DNA from: Chitinophagaceae bacterium
GTDB taxonomy: Bacteria; Bacteroidota; Bacteroidia; Chitinophagales; Chitinophagaceae
Reading direction: 5' to 3'
DNA length: 64,000 nucleotides
Assembly (NCBI GenBank): GCA_018335935.1
Contig: JAGXRG010000012.1
Location: forward strand, 1-64,000
The notes beneath the pieces are model-generated. The model saw nothing but the letters and a program-made list of their open reading frames with translations. It made no database searches and was not told the DNA's origin. The first letter of the stretch is position 1. Each line of letters starts with the position of its first letter. Both the position numbers and the translations under genes were made by a program. This document shows, in pieces, positions 20,032-28,342 of the stretch.

Positions 20032-21285
20032 ATGCCGTATTTATTTACATCAGAAAGTGTTTCTGAAGGACATCCAGATAAAGTTGCTGATCAGATTTCT
20101 GATGCACTTATCGATAATTTTTTAGCATTCGATCCACAAAGCAAAGTTGCTTGTGAAACCTTAGTAACCACTGGTCAGGTAATATTGGCTGGAGAAGTAA
20201 AAAGTAAAGCTTACTTAGACGTTCAAGAAATTGCTCGTGGTGTTGTAAGAAAAATTGGCTACACAAAAAGTGAATACATGTTCGAAGCCAATAGCTGTGG
20301 AATTTTATCGGCTATTCATGAACAAAGTTCAGATATTAATCAAGGTGTTGATAGAAAGAAAAAAGAAGAACAAGGTGCAGGCGATCAGGGTATGATGTTT
20401 GGTTATGCAACCAATGAAACAGAAGATTATATGCCTTTGGCTCTTGATTTAGCTCATAAAATTTTAATTGAATTAGCAGCTTTACGCAGAGAAAATAAAG
20501 CTATTAAATATCTACGCCCAGATGCTAAGAGTCAAGTTACTCTTGAATACAATGATAAAAATGAACCTGTAAGAATTGATGCCATTGTAGTATCAACTCA
20601 ACATGATGATTTTGACACAGAAGCTAAAATGTTAGCAAAAATTAAAAAAGATATTGTTGAAATTTTAATACCAAGAGTAAAAGCAAAGTATAAAAAATAT
20701 GCTAAGCTTTTCAATAACAATATTAAATACCACATTAACCCAACTGGTAAATTTGTTATAGGTGGACCACATGGTGACACAGGTTTAACTGGAAGAAAAA
20801 TTATTGTAGATACTTATGGTGGAAAAGGTGCTCATGGTGGTGGTGCATTTAGTGGTAAAGATCCAAGTAAAGTTGATAGAAGTGCAGCTTATGCAACTCG
20901 CCATATTGCTAAAAACTTAGTTGCAGCTGGTGTTGCAAGTGAAGTTTTGGTTCAGGTTTCTTATGCAATAGGTGTAGCTCAACCAACATCTATTAATGTT
21001 AATACTTTTGGCACTGCTAAAGTAAAAATGACTGATGGTCAAATTGGTAAATTAGTAGAAAGCATTTTCGATATGCGTCCCTACTTTATTGAACAAAGAT
21101 TAAAATTACGTACACCAATGTATAGCGAAACTGCAGCTTATGGGCATATGGGTCGTAAAAATGAAGTTGTAGAAAAAACATTTACTAGTCCAGATGGTAA
21201 AGTAAAGAAAATGAAAGTAGAATTATTTACGTGGGAAAAATTAGATTATGTTTCAAAAGTGAAAAAAGCTTTTGGAATTAAATAA
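20032..21285 (+). CDS. metK: S-adenosylmethionine synthetase
   Basis: Makes S-adenosylmethionine from methionine and ATP. The 417 residues carry the family hallmarks: [15 protein letters not shown] at the N-terminus, the [12 protein letters not shown] loop near 116-127, and the phosphate-binding region [15 protein letters not shown] near 264-278. The protein is slightly longer than the E. coli enzyme, with a Lys-rich insertion around residues 197-235. The gene lies 41 nt after the GT5-like gene on the same strand and ends at a strong hairpin terminator. SAM made here feeds radical-SAM MiaB and the methyltransferases in the window. Confidence 0.97.
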   Translation: MPYLFTSESVSEGHPDKVADQISDALIDNFLAFDPQSKVACETLVTTGQVILAGEVKSKAYLDVQEIARGVVRKIGYTKSEYMFEANSCGILSAIHEQSSDINQGVDRKKKEEQGAGDQGMMFGYATNETEDYMPLALDLAHKILIELAALRRENKAIKYLRPDAKSQVTLEYNDKNEPVRIDAIVVSTQHDDFDTEAKMLAKIKKDIVEILIPRVKAKYKKYAKLFNNNIKYHINPTGKFVIGGPHGDTGLTGRKIIVDTYGGKGAHGGGAFSGKDPSKVDRSAAYATRHIAKNLVAAGVASEVLVQVSYAIGVAQPTSINVNTFGTAKVKMTDGQIGKLVESIFDMRPYFIEQRLKLRTPMYSETAAYGHMGRKNEVVEKTFTSPDGKVKKMKVELFTWEKLDYVSKVKKAFGIK

Positions 21286-21300
21286 TTCTTTATAATATAA

Positions 21301-21340
21301 AATAAAATAGCCGTTCAAATTGAACGGCTATTTTTATTTA
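21301..21340 (+). repeat. 40-bp direct repeat copy 1, metK terminator
   Basis: Identical over 40 bp to 22785-22824. It contains a near-perfect 15-bp inverted repeat (21304-21318 / 20-34 of the same block) around ccgttcaa-a-ttgaacgg, followed by a T-rich tail. It begins 15 nt after the metK stop and works as an intrinsic terminator. Confidence 0.9.
21304..21334 (+). terminator. metK: intrinsic terminator of metK
   Basis: Long GC-containing hairpin with A-rich left and T-rich right flanks, placed directly after metK. The symmetric flanks would let it work on both strands. Confidence 0.88.
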
Positions 21341-21356
21341 CGTTGAGGTTTATCGT

Positions 21357-21427
21357 CATTTCGAATGAGGAACGAATGAGAAATCTGATAAGCTAAAATG
21401 TGATTTCTCTGCAAGAACTTCGAAATG
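21357..21427. repeat. imperfect inverted repeat resembling a Bacteroidota intergenic palindromic element
   Basis: Outer arms catttcgaa (21357-21365) and ttcgaaatg (21419-21427) and inner arms gagaaatc (21378-21385) and gatttctc (21402-21409) are complementary. The wording gtcatttcga...gagaaatct is like the dispersed hairpin elements common between Bacteroidota genes. It lies just past the 3' end of the sugar dehydrogenase gene and could fold in its transcript. Confidence 0.6.
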
Positions 21428-21448
21428 CCGAATGAGAAAGAAATTTTC

Positions 21449-22687
21449 TTATTTCTTACTAATCTTATAAAGATTACCAGAATCAGTAATTGCGAATAAC
21501 ATTCCATTAAAATAAGCTACATCTCTGAATCTTTCATATTTATCGGCTAATAATCTTTCTTCACCAACTACTTTATTATTCTCAATCACAAGTCTGGCAA
21601 TATGCTGACTGCTAAGCCCTCCAATAAAAAGATTGTTTTTCCATTCAGGTATAGCATTACCTTTATAAAAAACCATTCCACTTGGAGAAAGAACAGGATC
21701 CCAATAATATACAGGTTGCTCCATACCAGGTTTTTGCTGAATAGCCTCACCAATTTTTTCACCACTGTATTCAATTCCATATCCTATAATAGGCCAACCA
21801 TAATTTTTTCCAGCTTTAATAATATTCAATTCATCACCACCTCTAGGACCAAATTCTGCTTCCCAAAGATCTCCTGTTACAGGATGAATATCTAGGCTTT
21901 GTGCATTTCTTATCCCATAAGCATAAATCTCAGGCATTGCTTTATTATTATTCAGAAATGGATTTCCCGGTGCAGGTTTGCCATCTTTAGTAATCTTAAA
22001 AATTTTTCCCAAACCAGAACTTATTTGTTGTGCCTGTACTCTTCCCTCAATAATTGATCTTTCACCAGTACTTACAAATAAGTATCCTTCTTTATCAAAA
22101 ACTAATCTTGAACCAAAATGAAGTACACTTTCAAGTGCTGGTGTTGCCCTGAAAATGACTTTAGGATTTTCAATTTTTCCACCAGATTCATTCAACTTTC
22201 CTTTGGCTACAGCAGTCAGGTTTCCATTTCCATATTGTTCTGAAAATGACCAATAAATTATTTTGTTGTCTTTAAAATCAGGATCAAGAGCTACATCAAG
22301 CAAACCACCTTGGCCAGCATCATCAACCTCAGGAAAACCAATAATTTTTTTTATTAATGAACCATTTGAATTACGGATTTCCATGTACCCACTTTTTTCA
22401 CTAATCAACAATCGACCATCGTTAAGGGGTATAATGGCCCAAGGTCTGCCTAACTTTTCAGCAATTTTTTCTACCCTATATGGTGTTATAGTTTTTACAC
22501 CAGATACTCTTGTTTGACCTGGAAATGCTGGTTTATACTTAGCATTTGGTTTACTAGTTTCAACTGGTGGAAGCTTCGTAGAATCTCCATAATTGAAATT
22601 ATCTTCGGCATTTTTATTATTATTACAACCATTAGCTATTAGAGATATGACTAAACTAAATATGAAGAAAATTGTTTTCAATTGCAT
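21449..22687 (-). CDS. PQQ-dependent aldose sugar dehydrogenase, lipoprotein
   Basis: Six-bladed propeller quinoprotein of the GSDH/aldose sugar dehydrogenase family, expected to oxidise aldoses in the periplasm with pyrroloquinoline quinone. From the ATG at 22687 it has 412 residues. The N-terminus is a lipoprotein signal ending ISLIANGC with Cys21. Family signatures include RPWAIIPLNDGRLLISEK, HFGSRLVFDKEGYLFVSTGE and WEAEFGPRGGDELNII. A longer frame from TTG 22723 would run through a palindrome and spoil the signal peptide, so it is rejected. No PQQ biosynthesis genes are nearby, so the cofactor may be scavenged. The gene is enclosed by two identical 40-bp repeats. Confidence 0.9.
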   Translation of the reverse strand: MQLKTIFFIFSLVISLIANGCNNNKNAEDNFNYGDSTKLPPVETSKPNAKYKPAFPGQTRVSGVKTITPYRVEKIAEKLGRPWAIIPLNDGRLLISEKSGYMEIRNSNGSLIKKIIGFPEVDDAGQGGLLDVALDPDFKDNKIIYWSFSEQYGNGNLTAVAKGKLNESGGKIENPKVIFRATPALESVLHFGSRLVFDKEGYLFVSTGERSIIEGRVQAQQISSGLGKIFKITKDGKPAPGNPFLNNNKAMPEIYAYGIRNAQSLDIHPVTGDLWEAEFGPRGGDELNIIKAGKNYGWPIIGYGIEYSGEKIGEAIQQKPGMEQPVYYWDPVLSPSGMVFYKGNAIPEWKNNLFIGGLSSQHIARLVIENNKVVGEERLLADKYERFRDVAYFNGMLFAITDSGNLYKISKK

Positions 22688-22703
22688 AAGAATAAATTTA
22701 ACA

Positions 22704-22728
22704 AGTGGTTGGTGTGACACCAACCACT
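22704..22728. promoter_or_regulatory. perfect 25-bp dyad upstream of sugar dehydrogenase gene
   Basis: agtggttggtgt and acaccaaccact are exact complements separated by one base, 16 nt before the ATG of the minus-strand dehydrogenase gene. No T-run follows, so it reads better as an operator or 5' leader hairpin than as a terminator. The binding factor is unknown. Confidence 0.65.
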
Positions 22729-22784
22729 AAATTAATGAACAATCTCCTAAGTTGTTTTAATATGTCTTGCAATACGCAAATCAT

Positions 22785-22824
22785 AATAAAATAGCCGTTC
22801 AAATTGAACGGCTATTTTTATTTA
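22785..22824 (-). repeat. 40-bp direct repeat copy 2, terminator of the DUF3467 gene
   Basis: Base-for-base identical to 21301-21340 and in the same orientation on the + strand, 1484 bp away. Its right end contains the stop codon (22822-22824, minus strand) of the DUF3467 gene, so the hairpin starts immediately after that gene. Confidence 0.9.
22788..22818 (-). terminator. intrinsic terminator of DUF3467 gene
   Basis: The same 15-bp hairpin as after metK, read on the minus strand with a TTTTATT tail. Confidence 0.85.
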
Positions 22825-23133
22825 AGCTTGTGCTGTTGGTCCACCAAAGTTCATGGGAATTTCTATTTGTTCTAAGTCTTGTATTACACCATGAGATGAT
22901 TCAAAACGTTGAATATTTTCTACCATAGCTTTCATAAATCTTTTGGCATGCATTGGGGTAAAAATAATTCTGCTTTTCACTCTGCTTTTTGGTGCATTAG
23001 GCATTACACTGATAAAATCTATTACAAATTCTGCATGACTATGAGTAATAATGGCAAGATTGGCATATTCACCTTCACTCATTTCTTCACTAATTTCAAT
23101 GTTTAATTGATTATTGTTTTGTTGTTCTTCCAT
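22822..23133 (-). CDS. DUF3467 family protein
   Basis: A small 103-residue cytoplasmic protein. The stretches NLAIITHSHAEFVIDFISVMP and SRIIFTPMHAKRFMKAMVEN are typical of DUF3467, a family with no known function. The start at ATG 23133 is preferred over an ORF extending to 23223, because a TATATTTG -7 box lies 13 nt upstream and the extension reads through it. It is divergent from dedA and ends in the second copy of the 40-bp terminator repeat. Confidence 0.85.
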   Translation of the reverse strand: MEEQQNNNQLNIEISEEMSEGEYANLAIITHSHAEFVIDFISVMPNAPKSRVKSRIIFTPMHAKRFMKAMVENIQRFESSHGVIQDLEQIEIPMNFGGPTAQA

Positions 23134-23146
23134 AATGTCGTTTTTA

Positions 23147-23154
23147 CAAATATA
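23147..23154 (-). promoter_or_regulatory. -7 box TATATTTG with upstream TTG for DUF3467 gene
   Basis: Exact TAnnTTTG match 13 nt before the ATG. A TTG (-33 type element) sits about 18 nt further upstream, at 23173-23175 on the minus strand. It lies in the 88-bp divergent spacer shared with dedA. Confidence 0.65.
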
Positions 23155-23221
23155 ATGGAGTACATTATTTAACAAAGTTTCTTTATCATTGTATTCAAAT
23201 TCAAGAATAAGATTAGTTTTC

Positions 23222-23899
23222 ATGTTACAATTTATTTTACTCGATTTTCATTGGAGTCAACTATTACAACCACAGTTTTATATTGAACATGGGGGTCTTT
23301 GGCTTTTATTGTTGGTTGTTTTTGCTGAAACTGGATTTTTTGCTGGATTCTTCTTTCCTGGTGATAGTTTATTGTTTGTTGCAGGCATTTATAATAATGA
23401 ATTGATTTCTGCTTACTTTCCTTTCATTGAAAATGAATTTTTGCAACTCTTGTTTTTATGGCTGCTCATTACTGTTGCAGGCATTTTGGGTAATTCGTTT
23501 GGTTATGCTTTTGGAAGAAAAGTTGGACCAGCCATGTATAATTGGAAAGACAATTTTTTCTTTAAAAAGAAATACCTAGTACAAGCAAATGAGTTTTATG
23601 AAAAACATGGTGGTGGTGCAATAGTGTTTGCCCGTTTTTTACCCTTTGTAAGAACTTTTGCTCCAATAGTTGCAGGCATTGTAAATATGGACAAAAAGAA
23701 ATTCACGTTTTATAACATTATAGGATGTATTAGCTGGGTTTTTCTAATGCTTTTTGCAGGGCATTATCTTCAAAAATGGATTCTTACCCAATATAATTTT
23801 GATTTAAAAAAACATTTAGAAATTATTGTTTTAGGAATAGTTTTAGTTACAACAGCTCCTGTTTTGATAAAAGTTTTTTACAATAAAAAAAAGAAATAG
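23222..23899 (+). CDS. DedA family membrane protein
   Basis: Integral membrane protein of the DedA/VTT family, whose members act in lipid flipping (for example undecaprenyl phosphate) and membrane homeostasis. From ATG 23222 it has 225 residues with about five or six hydrophobic segments. Family marks are FFFPGDSLLFVAG near the first re-entrant region, GNSFGYAFGRKVG, and FARFLPFVRTFAPIVAG, which holds the conserved arginines. The tail is Lys-rich and cytoplasmic. An upstream in-frame ATG at 23189 is disfavoured because it adds a charged stretch ahead of the family start. The substrate is not determinable. Confidence 0.9.
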   Translation: MLQFILLDFHWSQLLQPQFYIEHGGLWLLLLVVFAETGFFAGFFFPGDSLLFVAGIYNNELISAYFPFIENEFLQLLFLWLLITVAGILGNSFGYAFGRKVGPAMYNWKDNFFFKKKYLVQANEFYEKHGGGAIVFARFLPFVRTFAPIVAGIVNMDKKKFTFYNIIGCISWVFLMLFAGHYLQKWILTQYNFDLKKHLEIIVLGIVLVTTAPVLIKVFYNKKKK

Positions 23900-23927
23900 A
23901 GTTGTTATTGTTCAAGCATAGAGAAAG

Positions 23928-25028
23928 ATGTTTGCAAATGATTTATTATATCAAATTTCTTTGACTCATGTAAATGGCATTGGGCCTATTCAATCTCGTA
24001 TTTTACTTGAACATTTTAATACTGCAGAAAATATTTTTAAAGCTTCCAAAAAAGCATTGAGTGCTATTGAAGGTATTGGTGAAATAAAAGCCAATCTGAT
24101 TAAATCTTTCAATGATTTTAAAATTGCAGAAGCAGAAATAAAGTTTATTGAAAAACATCATATTGAACCATTATTCCTTTCAGACAAAAATTATCCTCAA
24201 AAATTATTAAACTGCTACGATGCCCCAACTCTATTATATTTTAAGGGCAATGCTAATCTGAATCAACAAAAATCCATAAGTATTATTGGCACCAGAAACA
24301 ACACTGAATATGGTAAAAAAATTACCGAAAAGCTTGTTGAAGATTTAAAAGAATACTCAGTAACAATATATAGTGGTTTAGCTTTTGGCATTGATGCTAT
24401 TGCACACAAAGCTGCATTAAAACATAATCTTCCAACCATTGGTGTTTTAGCACATGGCTTTAATTCTATCTACCCCCAACAACATCAATCATTAGCTAAA
24501 GAAATGGTTTTAAACGGAGGGCTTCTCACCGAATTCTCAAACAATGTAAAAGCCGATAAACATAATTTTCCAAGAAGAAATAGAATTGTTGCAGGAATTT
24601 CTGATGCCACGATAGTTATTGAAACTGATGTTAAAGGTGGAAGTATGATTACAGCAGAATTGGCTTTTAATTATAATAAAGATGTATTTGCTATACCTGG
24701 TAGAATTACAGATTCAAAAAGTAGTGGTTGTTTAAAACTCATTCATCAAAACAAAGCTGCTTTAGTAAGTTCGGCTCAACAGATTGTTGAATTATTAGGT
24801 TGGGTAACTCCTCCAAAGAAAAAACAAACACAAAGAATGTTGTTTATTGACTTAAGTAAAGATGAATTAAAGATTGTTGAAATTTTAAAACAAAAAGAAC
24901 AAGTGGGTATTGACGAAATTCAGCTAAAAAGTCAACTCAGCAGTAGTGCCATTGCTGCTGCCTTATTAAATTTAGAATTACAAAATATTATAACTTCTTT
25001 ACCCGGTAAAATGTATCAATTAAATTAA
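23928..25028 (+). CDS. dprA: DNA-processing protein DprA
   Basis: Single-strand DNA-binding protein that loads RecA on incoming DNA during natural transformation and also helps recombination. The 366 residues have an N-terminal helical HhH-like region (GIGPIQSRILLEHF), a Rossmann-like core with IIGTRNNTEYG, SGLAFGIDAIAHKAAL and FPRRNRIVAG, and a C-terminal winged-helix domain (about 300-366). It begins 28 nt after dedA. Its stop codon overlaps the convergent SET gene by 4 bp, which leaves no room for a terminator. Confidence 0.95.
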   Translation: MFANDLLYQISLTHVNGIGPIQSRILLEHFNTAENIFKASKKALSAIEGIGEIKANLIKSFNDFKIAEAEIKFIEKHHIEPLFLSDKNYPQKLLNCYDAPTLLYFKGNANLNQQKSISIIGTRNNTEYGKKITEKLVEDLKEYSVTIYSGLAFGIDAIAHKAALKHNLPTIGVLAHGFNSIYPQQHQSLAKEMVLNGGLLTEFSNNVKADKHNFPRRNRIVAGISDATIVIETDVKGGSMITAELAFNYNKDVFAIPGRITDSKSSGCLKLIHQNKAALVSSAQQIVELLGWVTPPKKKQTQRMLFIDLSKDELKIVEILKQKEQVGIDEIQLKSQLSSSAIAAALLNLELQNIITSLPGKMYQLN

Positions 25029-25408
25029 TGTGCATCGAACCAAACTGGAGTTTTATTATTAGGATCTGCATTGTAGTTAATGCATAATTCTTCTCCAGAC
25101 TCAATATCCTTAACTGTTTTAATGGTTATAGTATTGTAATCAAAATCCATTTCATAATCGCAATTAGCACTGTAGGAATGATTATATAAAGAAATATAGC
25201 CTAACCCTAAAGCCCTTTTTTTTAGTTTATTACCCCATTCAAATAAATAATTAAACAATTTAGTTTTCTCAATATCTTTTACTTCTTTAGATGGAAAAAC
25301 AATAACTGGAGATATTTCGATTATTGTATTTGCTTTAATCTTTTCTGTTGTAAAAACACCTTTTCCTTTTTTATCAGTAACAGCAACACTTAAACAAGGT
25401 AAAATCAT
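25025..25408 (-). CDS. small SET-domain protein, putative lysine methyltransferase
   Basis: A stand-alone SET domain of 127 residues from ATG 25408. The opening strand KGKGVFTTEKIKANTIIE, the NHSYSANCDY motif (NHS at 76-78, the SAM-binding signature) and GEELCINYN (105-113, with the catalytic-site tyrosine) are all present, so an active fold is plausible. Bacterial SET proteins methylate lysines on proteins, but the target cannot be told here. A TTG start at 25426 lies inside a -7 box and is rejected. It overlaps the end of dprA tail-to-tail by 4 bp. Confidence 0.85.
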   Translation of the reverse strand: MILPCLSVAVTDKKGKGVFTTEKIKANTIIEISPVIVFPSKEVKDIEKTKLFNYLFEWGNKLKKRALGLGYISLYNHSYSANCDYEMDFDYNTITIKTVKDIESGEELCINYNADPNNKTPVWFDAH

Positions 25409-25423
25409 TATAATTATTTCAAA

Positions 25424-25431
25424 CAAAAATA
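25424..25431 (-). promoter_or_regulatory. -7 box TATTTTTG for SET gene
   Basis: TAnnTTTG match 15 nt before the ATG at 25408. It contains the false TTG start at 25426. Confidence 0.5.
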
Positions 25432-25497
25432 ACTTACTAATATTAAACTCAGCATAACTTACTTTTAATAATGAAGTTTAAAAAGAGAATTTACAAT

Positions 25498-25505
25498 TAA
25501 CTTTG
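25498..25505 (+). promoter_or_regulatory. -7 box TAACTTTG abutting mgtE start (leaderless)
   Basis: Exact consensus ending only 4 nt (gtgc) before the mgtE ATG. Transcription would start at or next to the A of the ATG. Confidence 0.7.
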
Positions 25506-25509
25506 GTGC

Positions 25510-26901
25510 ATGAATTTGGAATTAGAAACTATTAGTCTACAAGAAAAGTTTGAAGAAATCATTAATCAACAAAACCCTTTAGAGATAAATGAATTTTTAA
25601 ACGAACAAAACATTAGTGATGTTGCTGATTTAGTATATAACAATCCGGGCTTTGAAGATAGAATCATTGCCAACATGAGTATTCATAGGGCTTCGAAGGT
25701 TTTTAAGATTTTAGATTTATCAACTCAAAAGCTCATCATCAAAGAACTTCCTCCTAATAAAACTGCAGAATTATTGAATGAATTACCTGCAGATGATAGA
25801 ACTGATTTTTTAGAAGAATTACCTAATGCTGCCATTAGAGATTTAATAAAATTATTAAATCCTGAAGAAAGAAAAATTACACTGTCATTATTAGGCTATC
25901 CTGAAGACAGTGTTGGTAGATTAATGACGCCTGATTATGTTTATGTTTATGCCCACAATACCATTGCAGAAGTTTTTGAAACCATAAGAAAACATGGAAG
26001 AAACTCTGAAACTATTGATGTGATTTATGTAATTGATGAACATGGCGAGTTATTAGATGATATTAGAATTAAAGACATTATTCTTTCCACTCCTGACAAA
26101 AAAGTTGAAGAGTTAATGGATGAAAGAGGAGTAGCTCTGAATGTTAATGATGATCAGGAACATGCTGCTGTTGTATTTAAAATGAATAATAGAGTGGCAT
26201 TGCCTGTAACTGATGATAATAATAAACTATTAGGAATTGTTACCATTGATGATATGCTTTGGGTAGCCAATGAAGAGTTTAGTGAGGACATGCAAAAAAT
26301 GGGTGGAACAGAAGCTTTAAATGAACCTTATTTAGATACTCCACTTTTTAAGCTTTTACAAAAAAGAGTTGTGTGGTTAATAGTATTGTTTTTAGGCGAA
26401 TTATTAACTGCTAGTGTTATGGGTCATTTTGAAGGAGAAATATCTAAAGCTATTGTGTTAGCATTATTTGTTCCTTTAATTATAAGTAGTGGTGGTAATA
26501 GTGGTAGTCAGGCTTCTACATTAATTATTCAGGCTATGGCTGTAGGAGACATAACCATTGCAGATTGGTATAGAGTTTTAAAAAGAGAAATTATAAGTGG
26601 AATTTTATTAGGAACCATCTTAGGTATTATTGGTTTTTTCAGGGTTATTGTTTGGCACCAAATTATACCTAATGTTTATGGAGAACATTATTTTTTAATT
26701 GCATTAGCTGTAGGCTTTTCATTAATTGGTGTAGTACTTTGGGGAACACTTAGTGGTAGTATGCTGCCTTTATTATTAAAAAGGTTAGGTGCCGATCCAG
26801 CTGTTTCTTCTGCACCATTTGTAGCTACTTTAGTTGATGTAACAGGGTTATTAATTTATTTTTCTATGGCTTATTTCTTTTTACAAGGAATATTATTATA
26901 G
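25510..26901 (+). CDS. mgtE: magnesium transporter MgtE
   Basis: Mg2+-gated magnesium channel in the inner membrane. The 463 residues show the standard order: an N-terminal superhelical MgtE_N domain (about 25-130, with ELPADDRTDFLEELP), two CBS domains (about 135-260) that sense intracellular Mg2+, and five transmembrane helices from about 290 that include SSGGNSGSQAST, the conserved pore segment. The mRNA appears leaderless. The stop is 4 nt from the stop of the convergent glgA. Confidence 0.96.
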   Translation: MNLELETISLQEKFEEIINQQNPLEINEFLNEQNISDVADLVYNNPGFEDRIIANMSIHRASKVFKILDLSTQKLIIKELPPNKTAELLNELPADDRTDFLEELPNAAIRDLIKLLNPEERKITLSLLGYPEDSVGRLMTPDYVYVYAHNTIAEVFETIRKHGRNSETIDVIYVIDEHGELLDDIRIKDIILSTPDKKVEELMDERGVALNVNDDQEHAAVVFKMNNRVALPVTDDNNKLLGIVTIDDMLWVANEEFSEDMQKMGGTEALNEPYLDTPLFKLLQKRVVWLIVLFLGELLTASVMGHFEGEISKAIVLALFVPLIISSGGNSGSQASTLIIQAMAVGDITIADWYRVLKREIISGILLGTILGIIGFFRVIVWHQIIPNVYGEHYFLIALAVGFSLIGVVLWGTLSGSMLPLLLKRLGADPAVSSAPFVATLVDVTGLLIYFSMAYFFLQGILL

Positions 26902-26905
26902 CATT

Positions 26906-28318
26906 TTAAAAACTATAGATTGCATCATAATTTGCAACAGTTTTTTCCCAGCTGTTATCAATTTGCATCATTCTTTTTCTAATAGTCTGCAATAAGTCTT
27001 TATCGTTGTAAACATCTATAGCTCGTTGAGTACTGTATAAAATATCAGCAACTGAAGCATTATTATACCTTATGCCGTAACCAGCTTCATCTCCAATATC
27101 AATAACTGTATCTTTTAAACCTCCTGTGCTTCTTACCATTGGTACAGTTCCATATCGCATGGCATACATTTGGTTTAGACCACAAGGTTCAACTCTACTA
27201 GGCATGAGTAAAAAATCGGCACCTGCATACAACACATGAGATAAAGATTCATTATAGCCAATATAAGCGTTATAAAGTCCTTTATAAGAGTTTTGCAGAG
27301 CTTTAAGCTGTGCTTCAATTACAGGATCTCCGCTTCCTAAAATAACTATACAACACTGATTTTTAAGATGAGTAAATATTTGTTGAATAGATTCTGGTAA
27401 AATATCTGCAGCCTTCTCTCCTACTAATCTTCCAATAAAAACAATTAATGGTAAATCTGGGTTGATTTTGAAATTTTCACATATGATTTTCTTGTTTTCT
27501 GCTTTTCCTTTATCAACTGTTTTTACATTGAAATGATGGTTGATATAAGTATCAGTTGATGGATTCCAAACATCATGATCAATTCCGTTTAAAATGCCAA
27601 AACACTTTCCTCTTTCATATTCAAATAGTTTTTCTAGACCATTGCTATTTTTTGTAAGTTCTTCTAAATAACTATTACTAACAGTTGTAACTCGCCATGC
27701 ATTTTTAATTCCAGATGCTAGTGGATTGATCATATTTTTCCAATCGAGCATACCATACTTCCAAGTATCCCAGTGAGGAATGTAATAACTTTTATCCCAA
27801 CTCATCCATCCTTGATATTGAGCATTGTGAATAGTAACGATTGATGTAATGTTTGCTAATTTGGTTTTAAAAGCATAACAATGTTTCATCATGAAAGGTA
27901 TGAGGGCTGTATGATGGTCATGACAATGAACAATATCAGGTTCATGCTCCCAACTATTTAACCAAGTAATTACTGCAATTTGAAAAGCTGTGAATCTTTC
28001 AGTATCATCGTCATAACCATACACATTTTCTCTATCTAGCAATCCATTGATATCAACTAAATACAAATCGAACCCAAGTTTATTTGTAACTTGTTTTATA
28101 ATGGTAAACTCAAAATACACATCGCCTAAATAAGCTGCTCCTTTAAAATCAACTTCAAATTGATTATCGTATAAAAACTTAGTTCTATACATGGGCATCA
28201 CCACTTTTGCAAAATGCCCAGCTTGATTTTGATATTTTGGTAAGGCACCAACTACATCACCCAAACCACCAGCTTTTGCCATAGGGTAACATTCGGCACT
28301 AATATGTATAATCTCCAT
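26906..28318 (-). CDS. glgA: glycogen synthase (ADP-glucose)
   Basis: GT5 enzyme that extends alpha-1,4-glucan chains from ADP-glucose. The 470 residues contain both GT-B halves: the N-terminal KAGGL loop at 15-19 in MAKAGGLGDVVGALP, the TIHNAQYQG region, and the C-terminal FIGRLVGEKAADI and PSRVEPCGLNQMYAMRYG, which carries the catalytic glutamate context. It therefore looks fully active, unlike the truncated GT5 relative at 19166-19990. It lies downstream of the TonB receptor gene on the same strand (24-nt gap). No glgB, glgC or glgP is in the window. Confidence 0.95.
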   Translation of the reverse strand: MEIIHISAECYPMAKAGGLGDVVGALPKYQNQAGHFAKVVMPMYRTKFLYDNQFEVDFKGAAYLGDVYFEFTIIKQVTNKLGFDLYLVDINGLLDRENVYGYDDDTERFTAFQIAVITWLNSWEHEPDIVHCHDHHTALIPFMMKHCYAFKTKLANITSIVTIHNAQYQGWMSWDKSYYIPHWDTWKYGMLDWKNMINPLASGIKNAWRVTTVSNSYLEELTKNSNGLEKLFEYERGKCFGILNGIDHDVWNPSTDTYINHHFNVKTVDKGKAENKKIICENFKINPDLPLIVFIGRLVGEKAADILPESIQQIFTHLKNQCCIVILGSGDPVIEAQLKALQNSYKGLYNAYIGYNESLSHVLYAGADFLLMPSRVEPCGLNQMYAMRYGTVPMVRSTGGLKDTVIDIGDEAGYGIRYNNASVADILYSTQRAIDVYNDKDLLQTIRKRMMQIDNSWEKTVANYDAIYSF

Positions 28319-28342
28319 TCAATAAAATTAAATGAAAATACT

